NCBI GenBank assembly: GCA_023475715.1
Contig: JAMCVO010000704.1
Location: 1 to 10,191 of the forward strand
Direction: 5' to 3'
DNA length: 10,191 nt
From: Actinomycetota bacterium
GTDB taxonomy: Bacteria > Actinomycetota > Humimicrobiia > Humimicrobiales > Humimicrobiaceae
In this document: positions 1-6,400 of the stretch, one piece after another
Position numbering within the stretch: the stretch's first letter is position 1
Layout: each line of letters opens with the position of its first letter
Made by a program: the position numbers and the translations under genes
Notes under the pieces: generated by a model
Told to the model about the DNA's origin: nothing
The model's input: the letters and a program-made list of their open reading frames with translations, nothing else
The model's database searches: none

Positions 1-51
1 TTTTTCTGGTGGTTTAACTTTATTCTATATTTAGTGATTTTTATGCTATTT
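1..51. repeat. Terminal inverted copy of 578-628 (probable fold-back artefact)
   Basis: Bases 1-51 are the exact reverse complement of 578-628. Base i pairs with base 629-i without mismatch up to base 51 and stops matching at base 52. The partner copy lies inside the GT-C glycosyltransferase gene. A perfect 51-base inverted repeat between a coding region and the extreme contig end is typical of an assembly or amplification fold-back. I infer that the true chromosome does not continue into this segment. Confidence 0.85.
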
Positions 52-1420
52 TATAGGGAATCCAGGTAAAAACTAAATAATCGGACTTGTCAAACATTCT
101 TCTATAAACAATATCTGATGGTTCATAACCCATAATTCCCATGTATAATTTTATATTTTTATTTAATCTTAAATCAAAATATGGATCAGGAATCGCTACC
201 AAAGAAACTGTTATCTTTTCATTCTTTGGTAAGGCATTTTCTATACGTTTTGCAAAATCATGATAATTATAGTTTTTATTATTTGATCCCGGGATTGAAT
301 TCTCTACTTTTGCAAAAGAATTCTGGTTATTAAAAACTAAAATATTAAGATTATTTAAAAGTAAGAACACAACAGTTAGTAAAGTAATATTAAATAATGT
401 TCTTTTTCTCAACTCCCATGTTTTTCTTATAAGAATTAATTCAATTAATGTCAAAAAAGGCTGAAAATAGATAATATACCATCCTTCTTTTCCCATAAAC
501 AGTAACAATGATGAAACAATAAAACCAACAAAAACAAATAAATAGATTCTGCCAAAATTTTTTAAGAATATATAAATAAATAGCATAAAAATCACTAAAT
601 ATAGAATAAAGTTAAACCACCAGAAAAAATCAGTCTGAAAAAGCAAAAATCCATACGCAGGTTTTACTGATTTCGCAAACATTTGGATTTTATAGGAATC
701 GATAAATAAATTTAAACGGTCGCCAAAGCTGAAAAGCCATAAGAAAATAATTAATACTGATGGAGCAATAACAATCAATATTTTTCCAACTTTTTCTTTT
801 ATTGGAATTTTGCTGATAAGAAGATAAAGAAACATAACTGCAATTGAAATAATCCCCATTGTATGGGTAAGAATTGCAAGACTGGAAAAAATACCAGCTA
901 ATAAGTAAAAATAATTTTTTGATTTTTTTAATGCAAAAACAAAAAAACAAAGAGCTAATGTGCTTAGGAAAAAACAAAGCATATCCATTCTTCCTATCCG
1001 GGATGCCCTTGAAAAATGGACATCTGACGCCAGTAATAAAGCTCCAAAAGCTGCTAAATAAGAACGGTTAATAATCAATTTCGCCAGAAAGAAAAAGACA
1101 ATCAAAGAAGCAAAAGATAAAACTAAAGATAAAGACCTAACCCCTTCAATACTTGGACCAGATAAATTGGTCCAAACAGCTAAAAGATTAAAATATAAAG
1201 GCGGATAACCTAATCCTACTTTTTCCAAATAGGAAATTGCTCCTCCATATACGCCGGATGTAATATTGCCTTTTTCAGCAAGATTTCTAGCCATATCAAA
1301 AAAAACTACCTCATCCGGCCAGACCGGCGGATCAATTAAAAATAAAGAGGAAACTGTATAAATTATCAATAAACCAAAACCAATTATTAATGAATAAAAA
1401 ATTAAGTTTTTATGTCTCAT
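41..1420 (-). CDS. GT-C membrane glycosyltransferase, PMT/ArnT-like (3' end missing)
   Basis: Probable polyprenyl-phosphate-sugar-dependent glycosyltransferase of the GT39/PMT_2 type, transferring sugars to a surface acceptor on the outer face of the membrane. It has about ten hydrophobic segments. After the first helix (about residues 5-28), the first outer loop carries the acidic pair D36-E37, the position of the catalytic or metal-binding acid in GT-C enzymes. A YPPLY motif follows at 72-76, and SRASRIGRMD at 137-146, typical of the PMT_2 family. The substrate cannot be told. The ATG at 1420 lies 14 bases after the upstream methyltransferase gene, and no Shine-Dalgarno is visible. The last codons and stop (41-51) fall entirely in the inverted-repeat segment. 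The displayed end 'KIA-stop' is therefore probably false, and reliable coding sequence ends near base 52 (residue 456). Treat the gene as partial. Confidence 0.85.
   Translation of the reverse strand: MRHKNLIFYSLIIGFGLLIIYTVSSLFLIDPPVWPDEVVFFDMARNLAEKGNITSGVYGGAISYLEKVGLGYPPLYFNLLAVWTNLSGPSIEGVRSLSLVLSFASLIVFFFLAKLIINRSYLAAFGALLLASDVHFSRASRIGRMDMLCFFLSTLALCFFVFALKKSKNYFYLLAGIFSSLAILTHTMGIISIAVMFLYLLISKIPIKEKVGKILIVIAPSVLIIFLWLFSFGDRLNLFIDSYKIQMFAKSVKPAYGFLLFQTDFFWWFNFILYLVIFMLFIYIFLKNFGRIYLFVFVGFIVSSLLLFMGKEGWYIIYFQPFLTLIELILIRKTWELRKRTLFNITLLTVVFLLLNNLNILVFNNQNSFAKVENSIPGSNNKNYNYHDFAKRIENALPKNEKITVSLVAIPDPYFDLRLNKNIKLYMGIMGYEPSDIVYRRMFDKSDYLVFTWIPYKIA
578..628. repeat. Internal partner of the terminal inverted repeat
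   Basis: This is the exact 51-base partner of bases 1-51 in opposite orientation. It lies inside the glycosyltransferase gene and encodes part of a hydrophobic, Trp/Phe-rich membrane segment in frame with its surroundings. This is the genuine copy. Confidence 0.85.
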
Positions 1421-1434
1421 TTGAGAGCAAAAAT

Positions 1435-1953
1435 TTATATCTTATACACATATATTTCGTGAATCTTATCTTTTTCTATTAAAGGTAAATCAATTTTATA
1501 TCTTAGACTAATAACTCTTACTCCAGGTTTTAACTCTTTTAAAAATTTAGGTTTTAATTTAGCAAGAGTATTTGGAACAAGATAGACAAAAACTACTGTT
1601 GCTTTAGACAGATCCTGTTTAAAAAAACTGTCTTTAACAATATCCACTCTACAAGTTAAGTTATTAACCATTAAATGGAATTTGGAAATATAAAAACGCA
1701 AAGGGTCAATTTCTATACCAACTCCTCTTGCACCAAATTCTTTGGCTGCTATTGTTAAAAATGTTCCATCTCCTGAACCTAACTCGTAAACAATATCTTT
1801 TGAGGTAATTCTCGCTAATTCACAAGCTTTTCTTGCTATTTTCTTATTTGTTCTCCACCAAGGAGCCCATGGGCTATCCGGCGGCCAGATCATGGAGAGT
1901 AAAATGAATAAAAAAATTAAAAATAAAAACAGAATTAAATTAAGCATAAACAT
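1435..1953 (-). CDS. Membrane-anchored SAM methyltransferase, FAM173/DOT1-like
   Basis: A 172-residue class I SAM-dependent methyltransferase. Residues 4-22 form one hydrophobic helix. A Pro/Trp-rich stretch follows (WPPDSPWAPWWR, 23-34), then a Rossmann core with motif I VYELGSGDG (55-63) and the ribose-binding acid E81 in GVGIEID. The later pattern, DLSKATVVFVYLVP and then ELKPGVRVISLRY, recalls the FAM173 (ATPSCKMT) lysine methyltransferases and DOT1-like bacterial proteins, which are also membrane-tethered. The target is unknown; a membrane protein is a reasonable guess from the anchor. The gene lies 25 bases downstream of the MFS-like gene and 14 bases upstream of the glycosyltransferase gene, so the three are probably cotranscribed. 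No Shine-Dalgarno precedes the ATG at 1953; an in-frame ATG two codons later is equally possible. Confidence 0.8.
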   Translation of the reverse strand: MFMLNLILFLFLIFLFILLSMIWPPDSPWAPWWRTNKKIARKACELARITSKDIVYELGSGDGTFLTIAAKEFGARGVGIEIDPLRFYISKFHLMVNNLTCRVDIVKDSFFKQDLSKATVVFVYLVPNTLAKLKPKFLKELKPGVRVISLRYKIDLPLIEKDKIHEIYVYKI

Positions 1954-1978
1954 TTAACATAATTATTCATGGAAAAAA

Positions 1979-2599
1979 TTAAGCAGATTTTGATTTGTCT
2001 TGATGAATATATAATACATATGGGATAATTCCCAAGAAGTTTATGATAGCTGATAATACAAATAGTATTTGGAATCCGTAAATTTTTGCAATAAAACCAC
2101 CCAAGGCAGTTGACAACGCCATCCCCATAAACACAGCTGCATCATACATTCCCCATTCAATAGGCTCTTTATTTTTATCTAAGTGTGTTGAAAAAAGAGA
2201 GTTTTTTGCAGGCGAGGCCATACCCAAGCCTGCCCCCATTATCCCGTAAAATAAAAATAAACTTAAAATATTAGTTGTCATTGAAAAACCAATATAGGCA
2301 GCGCTCATTAATAATAAGCCAAAAATACTGATAAAAAATTTCATTAACTCATTTGCTTTTAACAGATATCTTCCACTAATTAACTCAAAAATAACCCTAA
2401 CAACTAAATAAGTGCTGAATGCCATAGCAGCGACCTCAACATTTCCTCCACTAATATCATTAGCAACAAAGATAGCAATAATTGGTGTAACAAAATTCCA
2501 TGCAGACCAAAGAAAAGTTTCGGAAATAATAAATGCTTTTACAATTGTATTTACCTGAAAATGTGAGGGAACATGTCCAATAAATACTTCCTTAAGCAT
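1979..2599 (-). CDS. Half-size MFS-like membrane protein (about six helices)
   Basis: A polytopic protein of about 206 residues with roughly six transmembrane segments. A Gly-rich helix (FYGIMGAGLGMASPAKNS) and a later GMALSTALGGFIAKIYG helix resemble the second half of major facilitator transporters. Full MFS proteins have about 12 helices, so this would need to dimerise or has lost one half; no frameshifted remainder is visible upstream. Substrate unknown. The reading frame is open to an ATG at 2641, adding 14 polar residues. I prefer the ATG at 2599 because a TTGATA/TATTAA promoter-like pair lies so that transcription would begin at that codon, and because the protein then starts MLKEVF just before the membrane part. 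It is the first gene of the minus-strand trio. The family call is moderately sure, the start uncertain. Confidence 0.7.
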   Translation of the reverse strand: MLKEVFIGHVPSHFQVNTIVKAFIISETFLWSAWNFVTPIIAIFVANDISGGNVEVAAMAFSTYLVVRVIFELISGRYLLKANELMKFFISIFGLLLMSAAYIGFSMTTNILSLFLFYGIMGAGLGMASPAKNSLFSTHLDKNKEPIEWGMYDAAVFMGMALSTALGGFIAKIYGFQILFVLSAIINFLGIIPYVLYIHQDKSKSA

Positions 2600-2606
2600 A
2601 TTTATA

Positions 2607-2634
2607 TTAATACAGATTTTAAAGTACTTATCAA
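2607..2634 (-). promoter_or_regulatory. Possible promoter of the MFS/methyltransferase/GT operon
   Basis: Read on the minus strand, TTGATA (2634-2629) and TATTAA (2612-2607) are separated by 16 bases. They match the sigma-70 consensus at 5/6 and 4/6. Transcription would start at or next to the ATG at 2599. In DNA this AT-rich the match could be chance. Confidence 0.35.
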
Positions 2635-2666
2635 GCTCCATTATTGCTTTTTGTTAACTTAGACAA

Positions 2667-2695
2667 TGGACAAAATTGGATTATTTTGCAATAAT
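2667..2695 (+). promoter_or_regulatory. Sigma-70-like promoter for the 61-residue protein gene
   Basis: TGGACA (2667-2672, 5/6) and AATAAT (2690-2695, 5/6) are spaced by exactly 17 bases. An extended -10 TGC lies at 2687-2689. The predicted transcription start falls on about base 2702, the A of an in-frame ATG, implying a leaderless message. The upstream ATG at 2666 overlaps the -35 box and is unlikely to be the start. Confidence 0.5.
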
Positions 2696-2701
2696 TCTAA
2701 A

Positions 2702-2887
2702 ATGGGAAATGAACAAAGTTTTACAGGGACTTTAGTTAAAAAGTTGTCTTGGTTGAAACAAACAGGAGTGGAAACTGGGAAAAACACAAGTGCTGCGCAG
2801 AATGACGTAAAGAGGCAATTAACTCAAGTTGCTTATGGAAACCCTATCACAGGCGAAGGCGTGACAAAATCAGGACCAGAAGATTAG
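2702..2887 (+). CDS. Small hypothetical protein (61 aa)
   Basis: I do not recognise this protein. It is short, soluble and polar, with no signal peptide or membrane helix. The N-terminal half (about residues 5-20) contains a basic, hydrophobic patch (TLVKKLSWLKQ). The middle (30-45) is Gln/Asn/Lys-rich and could be helical, and the C-terminus is Gly/Thr-rich, ending GPED. The frame is open back to an ATG at 2666, giving 73 residues, but the promoter points to the ATG at 2702. The gene sits alone between the divergent MFS operon and the convergent DUF333 gene, ending 13 bases from the latter. Its base composition is slightly richer in GC than the flanking intergenic DNA, which supports coding, but reality rests on the open frame and the promoter only. 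Confidence 0.5.
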   Translation: MGNEQSFTGTLVKKLSWLKQTGVETGKNTSAAQNDVKRQLTQVAYGNPITGEGVTKSGPED

Positions 2888-2900
2888 CAGTTAATTAAAA

Positions 2901-3233
2901 TTATTCGCAGATTTTTGTACGGAAAAATTCCCATTCTTCACACGTTCTCCCATCCTGAAAATTACACCATCCCGTTTGAGAACCATCATCCGGTGCAGTT
3001 TTTATTTCCAGCTTGCCTCCCTGCTTTACACAATAGACAGAAGCAGGATTAGCAATGGTTGTATTGCCAGTCGGCGTAGAGTTTTGTGGATTATTAATAA
3101 TTGTTGGGGTAATAGATCTATTGAGGGTTGGATCATCAGATTTGTTATTTGCTGATAAAAAGTAATACCCGGTAATGATAAAAGCGGAGAATATTATTAA
3201 AATAATAATGATTTTTTTAACTTGAGAGCTCAT
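2901..3233 (-). CDS. Membrane-anchored DUF333 surface protein
   Basis: A 110-residue protein. A basic N-terminus and one hydrophobic helix (about 8-27) are followed by a Pro/Thr/Asn-rich linker (31-61) and a DUF333 domain (62-110). The domain shows the family pattern: NPASVYC, then QGGKLEI, GWCNFQDGRTCEEWEFF and a final Cys. Its four cysteines (C68, C90, C98, C109) probably form two disulfides outside the membrane. Relatives in Gram-negative bacteria are small lipoproteins of unknown role, some labelled putative hemolysin without good evidence. Here no lipobox cysteine is present, so the helix should act as an uncleaved anchor, as expected for a monoderm cell. Start at the ATG at 3233; no Shine-Dalgarno is seen. 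Transcribed divergently from the DUF362 gene. Confidence 0.8.
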   Translation of the reverse strand: MSSQVKKIIIILIIFSAFIITGYYFLSANNKSDDPTLNRSITPTIINNPQNSTPTGNTTIANPASVYCVKQGGKLEIKTAPDDGSQTGWCNFQDGRTCEEWEFFRTKICE

Positions 3234-3263
3234 ATTTAAAAATTAATTCTAAAAACCACTTAA

Positions 3264-3272
3264 ATAATAGCA
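3264..3272 (-). promoter_or_regulatory. Possible extended -10 element for the DUF333 gene
   Basis: On the minus strand this reads TGCTATTAT, an extended -10 with a 5/6 hexamer. It would start transcription about 24 bases before the ATG at 3233. No good -35 is visible, and a competing TAGAAT lies nearer the start codon. Confidence 0.3.
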
Positions 3273-3308
3273 CTTTTTCTCAGAATATTCATTTTCTTTT
3301 ATGTTAAG

Positions 3309-3317
3309 TGATATAAT
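3309..3317 (+). promoter_or_regulatory. Extended -10 promoter overlapping the annotated start of the DUF362 gene
   Basis: TGATATAAT combines an extended TGn with a perfect TATAAT at 3312-3317. It lies downstream of the first in-frame ATG (3301) and 7 bases before an in-frame GTG (3325). Transcription from it would begin at about 3324-3325, so the message could not include the upstream ATG. The -35 (TTCATT, 3288-3293) is weak, as is tolerated by extended -10 promoters. Confidence 0.5.
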
Positions 3318-3324
3318 TAATGTT

Positions 3325-4236
3325 GTGAAAAAAGTAAAAGTTTATTTCTATCCGATTGATGGCAAAAATCCCAATAAAGTCGCTATTGCAGCCAAGAACC
3401 TTTTAGAAAGACTGGTTAAAGAAGAAAAAATTAAATTAGAAAAAGAAATTCCTCTAAAAATCCATCCTGGACAGCCGGGCAATATCAGCTTTATTAAACC
3501 GGAAAACTATAAAGAAATCATAAATTATTTAAAAGAAAATGAGATTAAGACTTATTTTATTGAAACAGGTATGGTATCAGGACCAAGGGGAAAAGCAACT
3601 ACTCATAAACAAATCGCCAAGGAGCATGGTTTTACTCAAGTGCCTTTTGTTATTGCAGATGGAGAAAACGGGAAAAGCCACACAGAAGTTACAATTAAAA
3701 ATGGCAAACATTTTAAATCCTGCATGATTGCCGAAAAACTTGCTGGCAAGAAACAAATTATTGTTTTAAATCATTTCAAAGGACATGGAATGGCGGGTTT
3801 TGGCGGGGCAATTAAGATGCTTGGTATTGGTTTTGCTTCAAGACAAGGAAAAATGCATGTTCACAGCAATATTTACACCCCAAAACAAAAAACAATTGTC
3901 TGGAGTGACTCGGAAAAACTTTATTATGGAAAAGTATTTTTAGAAAGAATGTCAGAATATGCTTTAGCAGCCGTAAAAAATAAAAATAATATCTATCTTA
4001 CTTTTGCTTTATCTATTGTGGAAAATTGCGATTGTGACGGAATACCAATGAGGCCAATTTATAAAGATTTAGGTATTTTCGCTTCAGTTGATCCCGTGGC
4101 GATTGATAAGGCTTGCCTTGATTTATTGAACAAAAGAGAGGATAAAAAAGCTTTTGACGGTGATGAAGTTTTTGTTTATGCTGAAAAAATTGGTCTCGGC
4201 TCCCAAAAATACGAATTAATAGAAATTGAAGCATAA
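3325..4236 (+). CDS. DUF362 family protein (ferredoxin-less)
   Basis: A DUF362 protein of about 303 residues; the family's biochemical role is not settled. Seen in the sequence: the motif HFKGHGMAGFGGAIKMLG (around 150-167), then GKMHVHS, then NCDCDG with C235 and C237. This is followed by GIFASVDPVAIDKACLDLL, the family's signature toward the C-terminus. Many relatives carry a bacterial-type 4Fe-4S ferredoxin domain; none is present here. C133 together with C235/C237 could form a small metal site, which is inference. The frame is open to an ATG at 3301, adding eight residues. I prefer the GTG at 3325, because a perfect extended -10 sits between the two starts and the protein then begins MKKVKVYFYP, a natural beta-strand start. 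The SLT gene follows after 33 bases on the same strand. Confidence 0.8.
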   Translation: MKKVKVYFYPIDGKNPNKVAIAAKNLLERLVKEEKIKLEKEIPLKIHPGQPGNISFIKPENYKEIINYLKENEIKTYFIETGMVSGPRGKATTHKQIAKEHGFTQVPFVIADGENGKSHTEVTIKNGKHFKSCMIAEKLAGKKQIIVLNHFKGHGMAGFGGAIKMLGIGFASRQGKMHVHSNIYTPKQKTIVWSDSEKLYYGKVFLERMSEYALAAVKNKNNIYLTFALSIVENCDCDGIPMRPIYKDLGIFASVDPVAIDKACLDLLNKREDKKAFDGDEVFVYAEKIGLGSQKYELIEIEA

Positions 4237-4269
4237 ATCTCACTACAAAATTTTCCTCAACAAAAAACT

Positions 4270-4818
4270 ATGAAAAAGTTAACATTATTCAGTTTGTTTT
4301 TAATAGTTACATTAGCAGGAATTATTGTTTTCGGAAAAAATATATTAATAAAAACAAAAGTTGCAGGTATAAGTATTACTGCTTCCAAGCCAACTGCTAT
4401 CCCAATAAATACACCAACTATTACTCCAACTAATACATTAACACCTACTCCAACACTCGCTCCCAGTCCAACTTCCACACCCTCTCCAACCCTAACACCG
4501 ACACCAACTTTAGCGCCAATTATTATTTTACCAAAAGACCTTGATGATCTTTTTACAAAATACAGCAGTGAATACAGCATTGATAAGGAACTACTTAAAA
4601 GAATTGCTAATTGCGAATCAAGTTTTAATACAAATGCAATTGCCCACGGATATGCTGGACTTTTTCAATTCGGAGAACCAATCTGGAATCAAACAAGAAC
4701 TCTCATGGGGCAAAATCCGGATGTAAACCTTCGATACAATCCTGAAGAAGCAATACGGACAGCTGCTTTTATGGTCTCCCAAAACCATTTAGGAGTTTGG
4801 CCAAATTGCAGCAAGTAA
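4270..4818 (+). CDS. Secreted or membrane-anchored SLT/lysozyme-like transglycosylase
   Basis: A 182-residue cell-wall enzyme. An N-terminal hydrophobic segment (4-22) acts as signal or anchor. A Thr/Pro-rich linker (48-83) probably spans the cell surface. The lysozyme-fold domain (about 92-182) has the probable catalytic E116 in IANCESSFN and the substrate-groove motif YAGLFQF at 128-134, equivalent to the GLMQ motif of lytic transglycosylases. This points to cleavage of the MurNAc-GlcNAc bond in peptidoglycan. The domain is short, as in Rpf-like and phage-type SLT domains. The two Cys (C115, and one in the final WPNCSK) could form a disulfide tying the active-site helix to the tail. Same strand as the DUF362 gene, 33 bases downstream; converges on the MltG-like gene. 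No Shine-Dalgarno. Confidence 0.85.
   Translation: MKKLTLFSLFLIVTLAGIIVFGKNILIKTKVAGISITASKPTAIPINTPTITPTNTLTPTPTLAPSPTSTPSPTLTPTPTLAPIIILPKDLDDLFTKYSSEYSIDKELLKRIANCESSFNTNAIAHGYAGLFQFGEPIWNQTRTLMGQNPDVNLRYNPEEAIRTAAFMVSQNHLGVWPNCSK
4411..4518 (+). repeat. Thr/Pro low-complexity linker repeat
   Basis: Degenerate ACT/CCA codon repeats encode about 36 residues dominated by TPT, SPT and LAP units (residues 48-83 of the SLT protein). This is a disordered surface spacer, likely to vary in length between strains by slippage. Confidence 0.8.
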
Positions 4819-4819
4819 T

Positions 4820-4834
4820 AGTAATAAAATTACT
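4820..4834. terminator. Weak hairpin between convergent genes
   Basis: AGTAAT and ATTACT form a perfect 6-bp stem around an AAA loop. It lies just after the SLT stop codon and overlaps the stop of the opposing MltG-like gene. The stem is AT-only and no clean T-run follows, so a role as bidirectional terminator is only possible. Confidence 0.25.
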
Positions 4835-5813
4835 GTAAAAATTCTTTAATATTTTCTTTGTGTTCTTCGTAGGTTTTCGCACAGTGGATTTTTCTGTTTT
4901 GATCGTGAAGATAATACAGACAGTCTGTTTTTTCTGAATTTAAGACAGCATCAATTGCATCAAGCCCCGGATTCGCAATCGGACCAGGAGGCAACCCTTT
5001 ATACTTATAAGTGTTATATTTAGAGTCAATTTCTATGATATCTTGCGGATTAATTGGTGCCCACCAACTATTTTCAACCTTTCCTCTTGCATATTGGATA
5101 GTCGCATCTATATCTAATTTCATATTCTTTTCAAGCCTGTTCCAGATAATTCCAGCGATAAGCGGCATATCCTCTTTCCCAGCTGCTTCGCGCTCTAAAA
5201 GTGATGCGATTTTTAAAGCAGTTGTCCATTTAATATTAGCTTCCTCAAATTTATCAAAATAGGGAGAAAATTTTTCATTAAAACGATTAATCATGCGGAC
5301 AGCAATCTCTAGCCCGTTTTCTTCAACGGGTATTAAGTAAGTATCTGGAAAATAAACACCTTCAATATAGTCAAATTTCATAGCAGTATAAATAGTATTC
5401 CATTTTTCAAGATCTTCATTTGTCCAATTAAGAGTTTTTGCCAAAATCTCGCCAATTTGCTCTTTACGAACTCCCTCGGGAATCGTTACCCATAGCATAT
5501 CGGGAGATTTACTAAGTTCTTCCGCGACCTGCCAGGCATTCATATTTTTTGATAAATAATATCCTCCAGGCTTTGGTTTGCTGCTTTTTTCATTTATTAA
5601 TAACATCAAACCGTACCCCCATGTGTTTTTTATAAAACCTTCTTTATAAAGTTTCTCAATTGTTCCAATTTGAAGAATTTCATCCCCAACTGTAAAAACT
5701 TCTATTTTCGATGAGGAACCAGGTGGTGCAAAATAAAAAAAATATCCTCCTAATAAACCTGTGCTTATAATTAGTAATAACCCTACAAGAAAAACGATAA
5801 TTTTATTCTTCAT
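4830..5813 (-). CDS. mltG: MltG/YceG-like endolytic murein transglycosylase
   Basis: A 327-residue membrane-anchored transglycosylase that cuts nascent glycan strands and so sets their length, acting outside the membrane near the synthesis machinery. One N-terminal helix (about 5-24) is followed by a LysM-like subdomain region and the YceG catalytic domain. Visible family motifs are IPEGVRKEQI, EGVYFPDTYLIP, SLLEREA with the probable catalytic E207, IAGIIWNRLEKNM with LDIDATIQY, and YNTYKYKGLPPGPIANPG. All key elements are intact and the length is normal for the family. The frame extends to a GTG at 5837, but the ATG at 5813, just before the hydrophobic helix, is the better start. It lies 53 bases downstream of the NlpE-like gene and is probably cotranscribed from the promoter at 6309-6337. 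Confidence 0.92.
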   Translation of the reverse strand: MKNKIIVFLVGLLLIISTGLLGGYFFYFAPPGSSSKIEVFTVGDEILQIGTIEKLYKEGFIKNTWGYGLMLLINEKSSKPKPGGYYLSKNMNAWQVAEELSKSPDMLWVTIPEGVRKEQIGEILAKTLNWTNEDLEKWNTIYTAMKFDYIEGVYFPDTYLIPVEENGLEIAVRMINRFNEKFSPYFDKFEEANIKWTTALKIASLLEREAAGKEDMPLIAGIIWNRLEKNMKLDIDATIQYARGKVENSWWAPINPQDIIEIDSKYNTYKYKGLPPGPIANPGLDAIDAVLNSEKTDCLYYLHDQNRKIHCAKTYEEHKENIKEFLQ

Positions 5814-5866
5814 TAATACCAACTGATAGTTTACCACAAACTCATTCTGAGCTCTATTGAGGGATT

Positions 5867-6301
5867 TTATTGCTTTGTTAACGGAGTGTTATAGGGAGAG
5901 GGGAATTCATTCAACTCAGGATCTAGAGGCCTTATTTTATTACCATCAAGTATGTAATAATTTTTCTTTCCATTGGTGCTTGTTAATTGATAAATAGTAG
6001 CGTCTGGATTTAATCTTGTTCCTTTTATTATTTCCCATGTTCCTTTATTAGTATAAGATGTATTTCTTTCCTGATAAACGTTTTTATCGGCATAAGTTTT
6101 GTTGTTGTAAAAAGTAATTGTTTCCTCTATTCCCGGACAATCCGCGCAAGGAGTAATTCCTTTATAAGTAATATTTGGATGATAAATATAATTATAAATA
6201 ACAATAATAAAAATGATTAACACTGAACCTATCCCAGCAATAACGAGGTTTGTTTTTAGAGGATTATTTGACTTTGGTGATTTTTTCTTCTTTTTGGGCA
6301 T
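5867..6301 (-). CDS. NlpE N-terminal-domain-like surface protein, membrane-anchored
   Basis: A 144-residue protein. A very basic N-terminus (PKKKKKSPK) and one transmembrane helix (about 18-38) precede a domain matching the NlpE N-terminal beta-barrel. The matching parts are YKGITPCADCPGIEETITFY (46-65) with the CxxC pair C52/C55, a TYADKNVY strand, GTWEIIKG and a final IRPLD strand. In E. coli NlpE is an outer-membrane lipoprotein linked to copper tolerance and Cpx signalling. This version has no lipobox, so it should be held by the uncleaved helix with the domain outside. The CxxC could bind metal or form a disulfide; metal binding is not shown. The promoter at 6309-6337 would start transcription at the ATG itself, implying a leaderless message. 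First gene of the pair with mltG. Confidence 0.82.
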   Translation of the reverse strand: MPKKKKKSPKSNNPLKTNLVIAGIGSVLIIFIIVIYNYIYHPNITYKGITPCADCPGIEETITFYNNKTYADKNVYQERNTSYTNKGTWEIIKGTRLNPDATIYQLTSTNGKKNYYILDGNKIRPLDPELNEFPSPYNTPLTKQ

Positions 6302-6308
6302 TAAATAA

Positions 6309-6337
6309 ATAATAGAGATATTTTTTATAAATGTAAA
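6309..6337 (-). promoter_or_regulatory. Sigma-70-like promoter of the NlpE-like/mltG pair
   Basis: On the minus strand TTTACA (6337-6332, 5/6) and TATTAT (6314-6309, 5/6) are separated by exactly 17 bases. The predicted start of transcription is 6301-6302, coinciding with the ATG at 6301. This is the best-formed promoter in the window and predicts a leaderless mRNA. Confidence 0.6.
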
Positions 6338-6350
6338 TACATATCAGGAC

Positions 6351-6380
6351 TTTTCAAAATATATTCTTTGAGGATATAAT
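6351..6380 (+). promoter_or_regulatory. Promoter of the 59-residue membrane protein gene
   Basis: A perfect TATAAT lies at 6375-6380. A weak -35 (TTTTCA, 6351-6356) is 18 bases upstream. Transcription would start near 6387, giving a short leader of about 14 bases that consists largely of the Shine-Dalgarno sequence. It is divergent from the promoter at 6309-6337. Confidence 0.55.
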
Positions 6381-6389
6381 CTTAATGGA

Positions 6390-6396
6390 AAGGAGG
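6390..6396 (+). promoter_or_regulatory. Strong Shine-Dalgarno (AAGGAGG)
   Basis: A full AAGGAGG is followed by a 4-base spacer and the ATG at 6401. It fixes the start of the 59-residue gene and excludes the overlapping frame that begins at the ATG at 6385. No other gene in the window has a comparable site. Confidence 0.85.
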
Positions 6397-6400
6397 AAAA

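Noticed and set aside
874..1071. Plus-strand frame inside the glycosyltransferase gene
   Set aside because: Antisense shadow of a gene with clear GT-C motifs; no ribosome site or recognisable domain.
2666..2701. Upstream ATG adding 12 residues to the small hypothetical protein
   Set aside because: The codon overlaps the predicted -35 box, and transcription should begin at the later ATG at 2702.
4257..4580. Antisense frame of 107 codons rich in Gly-Val repeats
   Set aside because: It is the mirror of the Thr/Pro repeat codons of the SLT gene; the regular GV pattern comes from that repeat, and the sense gene has clear domains.
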